A DNA stretch of 64,000 bases, taken from assembly GCA_020445145.1 (NCBI GenBank), contig JAGRHC010000003.1, positions 1 through 64,000 of the forward strand. The letters run 5' to 3'. A model generated the notes under the pieces. It worked only from the letters and a program-made list of their open reading frames with translations, was not told the origin of the DNA and made no database searches. Positions 17,816-25,864 of this stretch are shown here, piece after piece. This DNA comes from Alphaproteobacteria bacterium. GTDB lineage: Bacteria > Pseudomonadota > Alphaproteobacteria > Micavibrionales > Micavibrionaceae. Positions within the stretch are counted from its first letter, which is position 1, and each line of letters begins with the position of its first letter. Made by a program: the position numbers and the translations under genes.

Positions 17816-18737
17816 CCCTGTATCCGCCATAGACATTTGCCTGTGCACCTACCGCCGCCCGCAAGTAGCCCAAACCCTTGAAACACTGGCGCATCAGGTA
17901 CTGCCCGAAGGCATAACCGCCCGCGTCATCGTCGCCGATAACGATGAAACCCCATCGGCCAAAGAGCTTGTAGAGCAAACCGCCGCTCGCCTCGGTCTGA
18001 ACCTGACCTATATCCACGCCCCGGCCCGTAATATTTCGGTCGCCCGCAACGCTTGCCTTGACGCCGCAACCGCGCCTCTCATCGCCTTCCTCGATGACGA
18101 CGAAAAAGCCCCTTCAAACTGGCTCGCCGCCCTTTATACCCAAATAGAGGAAAGTAAAGCCGATGTTGTTCTGGGGCCGGTCCGGGCCAATTACAGCCCC
18201 GAAGCCCCGGACTGGATGAAACGCGGAGACTTCCACGCCACAAAGCCCGTCTGGGTAAACGGTGAAATCACCACCGGCTACAGCTGCAATGTCATCTTCC
18301 GCCGCGAATCCAGCGCTCTGAAAAGCTTGCGTTTTCGCCCCGATCTCGGCAAATCCGGCGGCGAAGATACATTTTTCTTTGATGCCGTCCACAAATCCGG
18401 CGGCAAAATCACCTACGCCCCCGAAGCCCTCCTCGAAGAAGATGTCACCCCCGCCCGCGCGACGCTCAGCTGGCTCGCCCGCCGCCGCTTCCGTAGCGGC
18501 CAGACCCACGGCCTGCTCTTGCTCGAAGCCGCGCAAGGCTTATATCCTAAGCGCTTGCGCCATATCATAATCGCTTCCGCCAAGGCGCTGTTCAGCCTTT
18601 GCGCCGCCCCGCTGCACATCGCCAGAAAAGAACATTTTGTCTTCTGGCTCCTCCGCGCTACCATGCATGCAGGTGTCGTCTCCCGCCTTTTAGGGAAGCG
18701 CGAGCTCGAACAATACGGCAAGGAAACCCCCACATGA
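17808..18737 (+). CDS. exoM: Glycosyltransferase family 2 (ExoM-like)
   Basis: A 309-residue GT-A transferase with the ExoM-type start IDICLCTYRRPQV and RVIVADNDETPSA. The metal-binding motif is LDDDEKAP, and GGEDTFFF carries the catalytic acidic residues. ExoM adds a glucose residue to the growing succinoglycan unit. It overlaps the exoA-like gene by 8 bases and the next gene by 4 bases, indicating one transcript with coupled translation. The C-terminal third is basic and amphipathic, probably for peripheral membrane contact. Confidence 0.85.
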   Translation: MNNPVSAIDICLCTYRRPQVAQTLETLAHQVLPEGITARVIVADNDETPSAKELVEQTAARLGLNLTYIHAPARNISVARNACLDAATAPLIAFLDDDEKAPSNWLAALYTQIEESKADVVLGPVRANYSPEAPDWMKRGDFHATKPVWVNGEITTGYSCNVIFRRESSALKSLRFRPDLGKSGGEDTFFFDAVHKSGGKITYAPEALLEEDVTPARATLSWLARRRFRSGQTHGLLLLEAAQGLYPKRLRHIIIASAKALFSLCAAPLHIARKEHFVFWLLRATMHAGVVSRLLGKRELEQYGKETPT

Positions 18738-19684
18738 GCGTAGATGTTTCGGTCATCATCGCAGCCTACAACGTCGAATCCTACATCGAGCGCGCCGTCC
18801 GCAGCGTATTGGACCAGCAGGACATATCCTTCGAAATCATCGCCGTAGACGATTGCTCCACCGACAACACGTTCGCCGTCCTCAATGCCATACGCGACCC
18901 CCGCCTCAAAATCATGAAAACCCCGAAAAACGCAGGCCCCGGCGCCGCCCGGAATACCGGGATCAAAGCCGCCGCCGGTAAATGGATCGCCATCCTCGAC
19001 GGCGACGACGCCTTCGCTCCCGGCCGCCTCGCTGCCTGTATCAAACGCGGCAAGGAAGACCGTGCGCAAATCGTTGTCGACAACATCACTGTCTGCCGCG
19101 AAGACACAGGCGCAAAATTTCCCATGTTCCCCCTCGAGCGTTTCGGTGCCACCGAGCACATAACCCTTGAAATGTTCCTGCGCGAGAAATTCTCACCGCT
19201 TGAAAAATACACGCTGGGATACTTAAAACCGATTTTCTCCGCAACCTTCCTGCGCGAAAAACACCTCACCTACAACGAAGCCCTCCCGATCGGCGAAGAC
19301 TGGCTCATCGTCGCGCAAAGCCTTGCCGAAGGCGCAAAATGCAGCGTCGACCCGGGGCAGGGATATTTATATACAGCACGTTCCGGTTCCATATCTTACC
19401 GCCAGTCTGCAGACTCCATTACCGCCATTCTGGACACAGACCAAAGCTTCCTGAATCATTACGGCCCCCTGAGCGCCCCAGCCATGGAGGCTTTCGCCCG
19501 CCGCACCCGAACGCTCAAACGCCGTCTTGCCTTCACGCACCTTGTGAACGCCATCAAACAAAAAAATATCCCGGCGATCATTAAAGCCATCCACGCAAAC
19601 CCCGCCTGCATTCTCTATCTCTGGCAACCGGTAAAAGCCCGCATCGAGCGTATAACCAGCAACCTGGGCGGAGGAACAGCATGA
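18734..19684 (+). CDS. exoO: Glycosyltransferase family 2 (ExoO-like)
   Basis: A 316-residue GT-A transferase that begins VSVIIAAYNVESYIERAV, with VDDCSTDNT, the metal-binding LDGDDAF motif and a catalytic GEDW motif. This matches the ExoO type, which adds a glucose in the succinoglycan side chain. The true start is the ATG that overlaps the exoM-like stop; the long upstream extension would lie in the wrong frame of that gene. A paralogue with the same motifs lies at 21791-22738 in the same operon. Confidence 0.85.
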   Translation: MSVDVSVIIAAYNVESYIERAVRSVLDQQDISFEIIAVDDCSTDNTFAVLNAIRDPRLKIMKTPKNAGPGAARNTGIKAAAGKWIAILDGDDAFAPGRLAACIKRGKEDRAQIVVDNITVCREDTGAKFPMFPLERFGATEHITLEMFLREKFSPLEKYTLGYLKPIFSATFLREKHLTYNEALPIGEDWLIVAQSLAEGAKCSVDPGQGYLYTARSGSISYRQSADSITAILDTDQSFLNHYGPLSAPAMEAFARRTRTLKRRLAFTHLVNAIKQKNIPAIIKAIHANPACILYLWQPVKARIERITSNLGGGTA

Positions 19685-20916
19685 TGCAAGACTCGATCAC
19701 GCTCAAGCAACTCCCTGAGCGCCGCGCCATCGTTTTTGTTACGTTCAGCACACTCATTATGGCGTTCTCCAGCCTCTTCAGTCTGATCCCGATCCTGATC
19801 TTCTACGCGATATGGCTCCCGCATATTCTTTACGGCAAAACCTTCGTCCTGCGGCCGAGCTTTCCGCTCGTCTTTATGGGATTATTCCCCCTCATATGCC
19901 TTTTCACACTCTTCTGGTCCGACTACCGAGGTGAAACCATTCACAAAGGTCTGGAATTCGCCTCAATGGTCGTATGCTCTGCAATCGTCGCCCGCATTGT
20001 ACCGCCAACCGCGTTCGTCAAGGGCCTGTCTTTAGGAGTCAGCATAGTAATGCTGATAACCTTTTTAACCGGTCATTCCCACACCATCGGCGGAACAGAT
20101 GAAGCCGCAATCACCGGTCTCTTCGGATCAAAAAACGTCGTCGGCCTCTTCGCCACCATCGGCCTCTTTTCCGCAGTCTCGTTTCTCTGCACAAAGTCTG
20201 GGAAAATAGAAAAGATCGTCTATACGGCGCTCCCGCTGGCCCTGTGCCTGCTGGGTCTCGTCCTCAGCCGCTCGGCCTCCTCTCTGGTCGTCGCCTTCGC
20301 TGTGATCGCCGCGCTGATAATGGCCGGCATAGTCTCCAAATTCCCTCGTGGCCTCCGCCCTGTCATTCTGGGGCTTCTGGCGTTCGCCGCAGCAACATTT
20401 GGTTTCTCTCTGTACGCGTTTCAGATCGATCTCTATGCCGAAATCCTGCACGCCCTCGGCAAAAATCCAACCCTCACCGGCCGCACATATCTGTGGGAGG
20501 AGGGCATAAGACTGGGCAGTAGCAACCCGTTCCTCGGTCACGGCTATGCCGCCTTCTGGGTCCATGGCCAACCGGACGCCGAGCGCCTGTGGAAAGAGTT
20601 TTATATCGACAATCGAACAGGATTCCACTTCCACAATCTATTGATCGAAACCTTCGTAGAAACGGGAATGATTGGCGTATTAATCTTGGCAAGCCTCATT
20701 TTGATAACGCTCTTTTATGCGCTGTGGAACTGCGTCGCAAATGGTATTTCAATCAAAAATGCTATTATGTTTTGCATCGCCCTGATGTTTGCCATACGCG
20801 CTTTCGTCGAAGTTGATCTCCTCGGCCCCTTCGGGATAGGACCGTTCCTGTTCTATTCGACTTATCTCTACCTGTTTCCAGTTGCCGTAAATAATGATAC
20901 AAAGCAGGCACAATGA
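19681..20916 (+). CDS. exoQ: Polysaccharide polymerase, O-antigen ligase/Wzy family (ExoQ-like)
   Basis: An integral membrane protein of 411 residues with about ten transmembrane helices. The Wzy_C/O-antigen ligase region contains GRTYLWEEGI and a large loop with GHGYAAFW and FHNLLIETFVETGMIGV, features of the ExoQ type. It would polymerise flipped repeat units at the periplasmic face. It is embedded in the exo-like operon, with 4-base overlaps at both ends. With the flippase at 26730 and the export genes at 28767-31580 it completes a Wzx/Wzy pathway. Confidence 0.88.
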   Translation: MMQDSITLKQLPERRAIVFVTFSTLIMAFSSLFSLIPILIFYAIWLPHILYGKTFVLRPSFPLVFMGLFPLICLFTLFWSDYRGETIHKGLEFASMVVCSAIVARIVPPTAFVKGLSLGVSIVMLITFLTGHSHTIGGTDEAAITGLFGSKNVVGLFATIGLFSAVSFLCTKSGKIEKIVYTALPLALCLLGLVLSRSASSLVVAFAVIAALIMAGIVSKFPRGLRPVILGLLAFAAATFGFSLYAFQIDLYAEILHALGKNPTLTGRTYLWEEGIRLGSSNPFLGHGYAAFWVHGQPDAERLWKEFYIDNRTGFHFHNLLIETFVETGMIGVLILASLILITLFYALWNCVANGISIKNAIMFCIALMFAIRAFVEVDLLGPFGIGPFLFYSTYLYLFPVAVNNDTKQAQ

Positions 20917-21794
20917 AAAAGTCGCTTCGTCATAACCCGCTTCCGGATTTTGCTGTTATCGGCAGTATGAGGGCAGGCACAACAATGCTACAAGATCTTT
21001 TAGATGGAGTACAAGGCATTTGCCTCGCTCGGATGAAGGAAACAGATTTTTTTATTAAATCAAAAAACTATCATTTAGGTAAAAGCTGGTACGAAGGCCA
21101 GTTCAAGCGTCGGCAAGACATATGCGGGGAGATTTCTCCAAATTACACAAAACGCGATGTTTTCCCCGAAGCAGCAGAGCTTTTATACAAATCAAATCCA
21201 AACGCAAAACTGATCTATATCGTGCGTGATCCTGTCGCGAGAGCCATTTCCCAATTTAACCATACGTTCCTGATGAGCGGGAAACCTGAGATCGAAAATC
21301 TGCTCGATTCGCACGAAGGTCGACACATTCTAAACACCAGCCGTTACGCATGGCAGATAGAGCCATGGCTGGAAACATTTGGTCGTAAATCTGTCCTGAT
21401 AGTGGATTTTAAGGATATAACCAAAAACACATCGGAGACTATCAAGGATATTTGCAGTTTTATAGGTGCAGGAGAAGATATAACCGTGTCGTCACAACAC
21501 TCAATAAGTAACAGCACTGAGCAAATCGGGGCATTGCCGGTCTGGTGGAAGGAGATGAGAGAAAACCCGCTAGGAAATGCAATTCGTGCATCAATGCCGC
21601 GAAACGCGGTTCGACTGGCAAAAAAAATTCTTACAAGTCGCGCCCCTCTGCAAAATCCTCCAAAAATCCCGCACAGTATCAAATCGGAAATCAGAAAAAT
21701 GCTCTCCGAAGACACCGAGCGTTTCCGTGAAATAACCGGCCTCCCTTTTGCTGAATGGGATGAGATAGTGCAAAAGAGTAACGAGGTCACATGA
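20913..21794 (+). CDS. Sulfotransferase domain protein
   Basis: A 293-residue PAPS-dependent sulfotransferase. The 5'-phosphosulfate loop is FAVIGSMRAGTTML and the 3'-phosphate motif is YIVRDPVARAISQFNH. Sulfotransferases inside exopolysaccharide operons usually sulfate a sugar hydroxyl, so the polymer may be sulfated. The gene is noticeably more AT-rich than the exoA-exoO genes before it, which suggests separate acquisition. It overlaps its neighbours by 4 bases on both sides. No PAPS-synthesis genes are in this window. Confidence 0.87.
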   Translation: MKKSLRHNPLPDFAVIGSMRAGTTMLQDLLDGVQGICLARMKETDFFIKSKNYHLGKSWYEGQFKRRQDICGEISPNYTKRDVFPEAAELLYKSNPNAKLIYIVRDPVARAISQFNHTFLMSGKPEIENLLDSHEGRHILNTSRYAWQIEPWLETFGRKSVLIVDFKDITKNTSETIKDICSFIGAGEDITVSSQHSISNSTEQIGALPVWWKEMRENPLGNAIRASMPRNAVRLAKKILTSRAPLQNPPKIPHSIKSEIRKMLSEDTERFREITGLPFAEWDEIVQKSNEVT

Positions 21795-22738
21795 ACAAAA
21801 AGGTCTCTGTTATCATTGCGGCCTATAACGCAAAAGAAACAATTGCTAGGGCTGTAAACTCCGCCTTGGCTGAAAATGGAATATCACAAGTCATCATAGT
21901 CGATGATGCCTCAACCGACGAAACAGGAAAAATCGCCGCCGCCTGCGATGATGGCACAAACCGCCTTGAAATCCTGACACAGCCTAAAAACGCAGGCCCT
22001 TCCGCCGCCCGTAACCGTGCGCTGGAGCGTTGCCGGTCGGAATGGATCACAATCCTTGATGCCGACGATTTCTTTCTTCCCGGCCGAATAGCGGGCCTCC
22101 TCGCATACGCAGATCAGGCCGACATGATTGCTGACGACATGTGGCAAGTCCCCGAAGAAAACCCAAACGGCCCGCGCCGCGCCTTGCTAGGCGAAGGAAC
22201 AGAACTACCCTGCGCCGTGACCCTTGAGGACTTCGTCATGTCCAACATCACCCGCTCTGGGCAGGAAAGAAAAGAACTTGGATTTATCAAGCCACTGATC
22301 CGGAATGAAATTTTAAAAAGAAACAACATTCACTACAAAGAAAATATGCGTCTTGGAGAAGATTACGAACTGTACACCCGCACACTTGCAAGTGGCGCCA
22401 AACTTCTCCTCGTCCCGGCACAAGGCTATGTTTCTGTTGTCCGCGCAGGATCCTTAAGTGGCCGACATACCCCGGAGGATTTGCGCCATTTAAGAGATTG
22501 TAACAAAACACTCCTAAGCGACTTCCCGGACCTGCCGCAAAGCGCGAAAGCCGCCCTGAAACGCCATTACCACGACACGAACTGCCGCCTGCAATGGCGT
22601 CTCCTGATCGAAGCCGTCAAAAAAAGAGACATCATAGCAACGGCCAAAACATTTATGCACCCATGGCCGGTTCCACTCTATCTCTTAGAGAAACTGGCCG
22701 AGCAATTTAAAATCCGTATTTTACGCCACCCGGCCTGA
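21791..22738 (+). CDS. Glycosyltransferase family 2 (second ExoO-like)
   Basis: A 315-residue GT-A transferase, paralogous to the ExoO-like protein at 18734. It shares VSVIIAAYNAKETIARAVNSA, VDDASTDET, PSAARNRALE, LDADDFF and a catalytic GEDYEL motif. It is the last gene of the ten-gene operon. Its stop codon lies in a 16-base hairpin that also contains the stop of the convergent LamG/SGNH gene. Its acceptor and donor are unknown; it would add another sugar to the repeat unit. Confidence 0.87.
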   Translation: MNKKVSVIIAAYNAKETIARAVNSALAENGISQVIIVDDASTDETGKIAAACDDGTNRLEILTQPKNAGPSAARNRALERCRSEWITILDADDFFLPGRIAGLLAYADQADMIADDMWQVPEENPNGPRRALLGEGTELPCAVTLEDFVMSNITRSGQERKELGFIKPLIRNEILKRNNIHYKENMRLGEDYELYTRTLASGAKLLLVPAQGYVSVVRAGSLSGRHTPEDLRHLRDCNKTLLSDFPDLPQSAKAALKRHYHDTNCRLQWRLLIEAVKKRDIIATAKTFMHPWPVPLYLLEKLAEQFKIRILRHPA

Positions 22739-22747
22739 AATCAGGCC
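22732..22747. terminator. Hairpin carrying the stop codons of two convergent genes
   Basis: The 16-base inverted repeat GGCCTGAAATCAGGCC holds both the TGA of the plus-strand glycosyltransferase and, on the other strand, the TGA of the LamG/SGNH gene. There is no U-tract on either side, so it is not a classical intrinsic terminator. It may still protect the 3' ends or help termination. Confidence 0.45.
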
Positions 22748-24705
22748 TCTAGAGCCGCAATAGCGCTACGCAATTCGACCGCCAGCAATTCATGGGTCGT
22801 TGAATTTGGATGCAATCCGTCCGAAGTGGCATAGTTTGACGCGCCCGTGACAACCCATTTGTAACTGTCTGTCCCGCGAACGCTTGTGCCTTCTGTAAGC
22901 GCATCAATCGTCTCATCCGTAAGCTTGTCATCCAGCCAGGCATTAAACTCACTCACACGCCCGGAGGAGTCCCAATTCGTTGCGTATGTCTGATTAGCCT
23001 CCGTCTGCCAGCTATCCGTCGACGTTGTGCGCATCAAAAGTTTGGTTCGAATAATTTTCTCTACACCATTGCGAGTAAGAGCTGACCAGATAGAAGATAT
23101 ATTGGATTGTAGCGTTGCAAGAGCAGGCGGAGTTCCTGTTCCTACATCATTGGTCCCATATTCTTCGATCGCCCGATTAGTATATTTGATAAAGGCTTTC
23201 CACTTCCCGCCATTGATCGCAAGACTTGATGTAGAACCATACCGCGCTACATTCAGGGCAGGGATTGGATTATTGAGACTAGCGGCATCATGCATAGCCC
23301 GCATCGCAAATGCCCGTCCACCAATACCTGCACCGGAAGTATCGTTATGATAATCAGCAATACTGTCCCCGACGATAATGTACACAGGAGCCGTACTATC
23401 GAGCGGCGTCCCTAATATGACAGGCGTATATCCACTGTTTTTTGTTGTGAACGCTGTCCCTGTTTGCGTGTACTTCCCAGCTGTGTCCGTATCTGAACAA
23501 GTTGTACTGGCAGGGTCGAACGTAACCGCCTGATCCTCACTGGAATTGTCGGCGTAATATTTTTGTGAATACGGGATATAATGAGCCGAAGAGGAAACTG
23601 TAATTTTCCCCTTCAAGAAGTATTTCTCGCTTTTAGAAAATTGCGACAAACTAAAGGAAGACGGTAAAATCGCATCAGACTGAATATTGCTGGCCCCGTT
23701 AATCAGTGTAATCGAACGGCTCCCCCCAAAATAGACAGGGACAACAATCGTTCCAGCCTCATTCTCCAAAGCCATATCCGTAATGACGATGTCGTTGCCG
23801 TTCATCTCCTCAACATTAGAATTGTTCCCATACCAGTTGTTAACCGAAACAACCAGATCAGATGCATCCTGCGCAATAATCTGCGCCCAGCGATAAGCAT
23901 GAACCGTATTTGTACTACCATTCGTCTGCCGGGCCGTCAGGGTCCTCTGCCCAAGAGCAACAACCCGCAAATCAGTAACACTCTCATCTTGAGCACTCAG
24001 CCACGTTCCGCCGTAATCCTGCGCCAGAGAACGCCCCAGATTGTTAATCTCGGAAATGTTCAAAACCCTATTATAAACCGCGATTTCATTAATCGCGCCG
24101 TTCAGATAATTTCCACCGCCATAACGCCCGATATACGGTATATCACTCACCAGAAATGGTGTTTCCCCCATACCTTGAAACACACCATTGACCCATAAAT
24201 AATGCGCGCCGTTCGCATCGCATGTCTCCGCCACAGTAATCGTTGTGCCTGTGCTGAGTTCGGTATTCCCTGTAATAATCCGGCTCCCCCCGGCATAGGC
24301 GCTCATCGACCGTTGCGAATCCATCCAAAGAGCATCATTCCCCGTGATATTTGAAATGGTATTATTACCGGCCGTAAGAACATCAACCTCGAACGAAACC
24401 ACCTTCGTATAAGCCGTAAGAAGTGTCGCCGACAAAGTGAAATGGTGACTGGTCCCATTAAAATCAATCTGGTTCGTCCCGGTTGGCGACGTGCGCGTCC
24501 CGGTCTGCGGATTATTCACACCAGTAGCATGTCCGCCATTCCCGCTTTTATCAGCCCAGGATGTGACGTTGTTGCCTGTTGCCGTGACAGAACTTTCATC
24601 ACTGGCCTGAAACCAGCGGTAAAGATTGGAAAAATCGGACGCGGCATAATGCGTAAAACCGGCACGCCGCTGAGGCGACAGCCCTCTACCAAGAGTGACG
24701 AGCAT
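22741..24705 (-). CDS. LamG-like domain plus SGNH hydrolase-like protein
   Basis: A 654-residue protein in two parts. The N-terminal part (about residues 25-230) is a concanavalin/LamG-like beta sandwich: WADKSGNGGHA, INEIAVYNRVLNISEI. A middle region rich in Ser, Thr and Asn follows. The C-terminal part has the SGNH blocks: GDS in YIIVGDSIADY (about residue 445), GxND-like YGTNDVG, and DGLHPN with the catalytic Asp-His near residue 628. There is no obvious signal peptide. It may deacylate or cleave a glycan, but the architecture and the GRGLSP start also resemble phage or surface structural proteins. It is the only minus-strand gene within the exo region. Confidence 0.75.
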   Translation of the reverse strand: MLVTLGRGLSPQRRAGFTHYAASDFSNLYRWFQASDESSVTATGNNVTSWADKSGNGGHATGVNNPQTGTRTSPTGTNQIDFNGTSHHFTLSATLLTAYTKVVSFEVDVLTAGNNTISNITGNDALWMDSQRSMSAYAGGSRIITGNTELSTGTTITVAETCDANGAHYLWVNGVFQGMGETPFLVSDIPYIGRYGGGNYLNGAINEIAVYNRVLNISEINNLGRSLAQDYGGTWLSAQDESVTDLRVVALGQRTLTARQTNGSTNTVHAYRWAQIIAQDASDLVVSVNNWYGNNSNVEEMNGNDIVITDMALENEAGTIVVPVYFGGSRSITLINGASNIQSDAILPSSFSLSQFSKSEKYFLKGKITVSSSAHYIPYSQKYYADNSSEDQAVTFDPASTTCSDTDTAGKYTQTGTAFTTKNSGYTPVILGTPLDSTAPVYIIVGDSIADYHNDTSGAGIGGRAFAMRAMHDAASLNNPIPALNVARYGSTSSLAINGGKWKAFIKYTNRAIEEYGTNDVGTGTPPALATLQSNISSIWSALTRNGVEKIIRTKLLMRTTSTDSWQTEANQTYATNWDSSGRVSEFNAWLDDKLTDETIDALTEGTSVRGTDSYKWVVTGASNYATSDGLHPNSTTHELLAVELRSAIAALEA

Positions 24706-24743
24706 GAATCTCTCTCCTTATCAAAAATCTCGGATATAATCGG

Positions 24744-24779
24744 AAAACAAAAAAGGCGGTGCCCGCACGGACTCCGCCT
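24744..24779 (-). terminator. Attenuator-like hairpin with U-tract in the leader of the LamG/SGNH gene
   Basis: On the minus strand a GC-rich stem, GGCGG...CCGCC, with an inner stem GTCCG/CGGGC, is followed directly by TTTTTTGTTTT. This is the shape of an intrinsic terminator, but it lies about 40-70 bases upstream of the LamG/SGNH start and no minus-strand gene precedes it for more than a kilobase. GGAGAGAG near the start is the ribosome binding site of the gene. It most likely acts as a transcription attenuator or ends a short leader RNA. Confidence 0.6.
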
Positions 24780-24794
24780 GTTGATGAAAATATT

Positions 24795-24821
24795 CCTATA
24801 TCATATAGGCCCTTATGTCAA
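24795..24821 (-). promoter_or_regulatory. Promoter-like element with 15-base palindrome
   Basis: On the minus strand a consensus -35 TTGACA (24821-24816) is followed by the perfect palindrome CCTATATGATATAGG (24809-24795), placed where the spacer and -10 would be. The -10 box itself is poor. The palindrome is a candidate operator for the LamG/SGNH transcript. Confidence 0.4.
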
Positions 24822-24915
24822 CATATAAAATGAATGTGGCATAAAAGATGCAAATCTGTTCTTCATAAAGCAAGTGTGGTATACAAAAGCCGCAAATTTT
24901 GGAAAATGGTTTGAC

Positions 24916-25833
24916 ATGGCAGATTTAACCATACTCTTCGCCACGTATAACGGCCAAGATGTACTCAATGAGACACTTACCGGTTACACAAAAGTTGAAG
25001 CGACAGGGGTCTCATGGGAAATTATCGCCGTGGATAATGCTAGCACTGACCGAACAAATGAAATCCTTGTATCGTACAAAGGCCTTTTGCCTCTAACAAT
25101 TTTGTATCATGACAGACCCGGAAAGAACCGCGCTCTGAACGCAGCGATTTCAAAAATACAAAGTGATTTTGTAATTGTTACGGATGATGATGCAATCCCT
25201 GAACCTGATTTTTTAACAAGCTGGTTGGAAGCGAGTAAAACTCATAAAGAATTCCAACTGTTTGGCGGGACGATTGAGCCGTTCTTTCAAAAATCTCCCC
25301 CGCCATGGATGCAAAAAAGTAGGTTTCATTATGATGAAATTTTTGCAGTCAGAACACTGAAAACTGGCCCAATAAAAGCAACGGAAATTTTTGGTCCCAA
25401 TATGGCCGTACGTAAGAATATTTTTGACTCGGGCATAGTATTCAACGAAGAGATTGGTCCAAACGGTTTAAATAAAAACTATCCAATGGGGAGTGAAACA
25501 GAGTTTTGTCGAAGTGCGGAGTCTCACGGCTATAAAGCGTATTTTTGTGAGAATCCGAAAGTTAGGCATATTGTAAGACCGCACCAGATCGAGAAAGATT
25601 TTTGGAGAAAGAGAGCCTACAGGCACGGTCTGGGTTTTGGAATGCAGGAGAAATTGAAGAAAACTGAAAAGCTTTCACGATTTGATACAGCCTCGATATT
25701 ATCACGTGGTGTTATAAAGCAGGGATTATGCTATTTTAAATACCTAACAGAATATAAAGAGCCAAATAGGCAAAAAGCTCTGTGGCAGTACTATTGGGAA
25801 AAGGGTTATCTGGTAGGAAGGCTAGGTATATAA
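24916..25833 (+). CDS. Glycosyltransferase family 2, AT-rich
   Basis: A 305-residue GT-A transferase that begins DLTILFATYNGQDVL, with VDNASTDRTNE, PGKNRALNAA, the metal-binding TDDDAIPEPDF and GSETEFC as the catalytic acidic motif. It resembles the ExoM type in the middle (FGGTIEPFF, PPPWMQ). The ATG at 24916 gives the natural N-terminus; an upstream start adds 14 residues. Codon use is visibly more AT-rich than in the exo operon (one 60-base line at 25381 has 24 G+C, a line at 18421 has 43), suggesting later acquisition. It stands outside the main operon, after the reverse-strand LamG/SGNH gene. Confidence 0.85.
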   Translation: MADLTILFATYNGQDVLNETLTGYTKVEATGVSWEIIAVDNASTDRTNEILVSYKGLLPLTILYHDRPGKNRALNAAISKIQSDFVIVTDDDAIPEPDFLTSWLEASKTHKEFQLFGGTIEPFFQKSPPPWMQKSRFHYDEIFAVRTLKTGPIKATEIFGPNMAVRKNIFDSGIVFNEEIGPNGLNKNYPMGSETEFCRSAESHGYKAYFCENPKVRHIVRPHQIEKDFWRKRAYRHGLGFGMQEKLKKTEKLSRFDTASILSRGVIKQGLCYFKYLTEYKEPNRQKALWQYYWEKGYLVGRLGI

Positions 25834-25864
25834 AGTTTATGACTTTACAAAGGGACCTAAGAAA

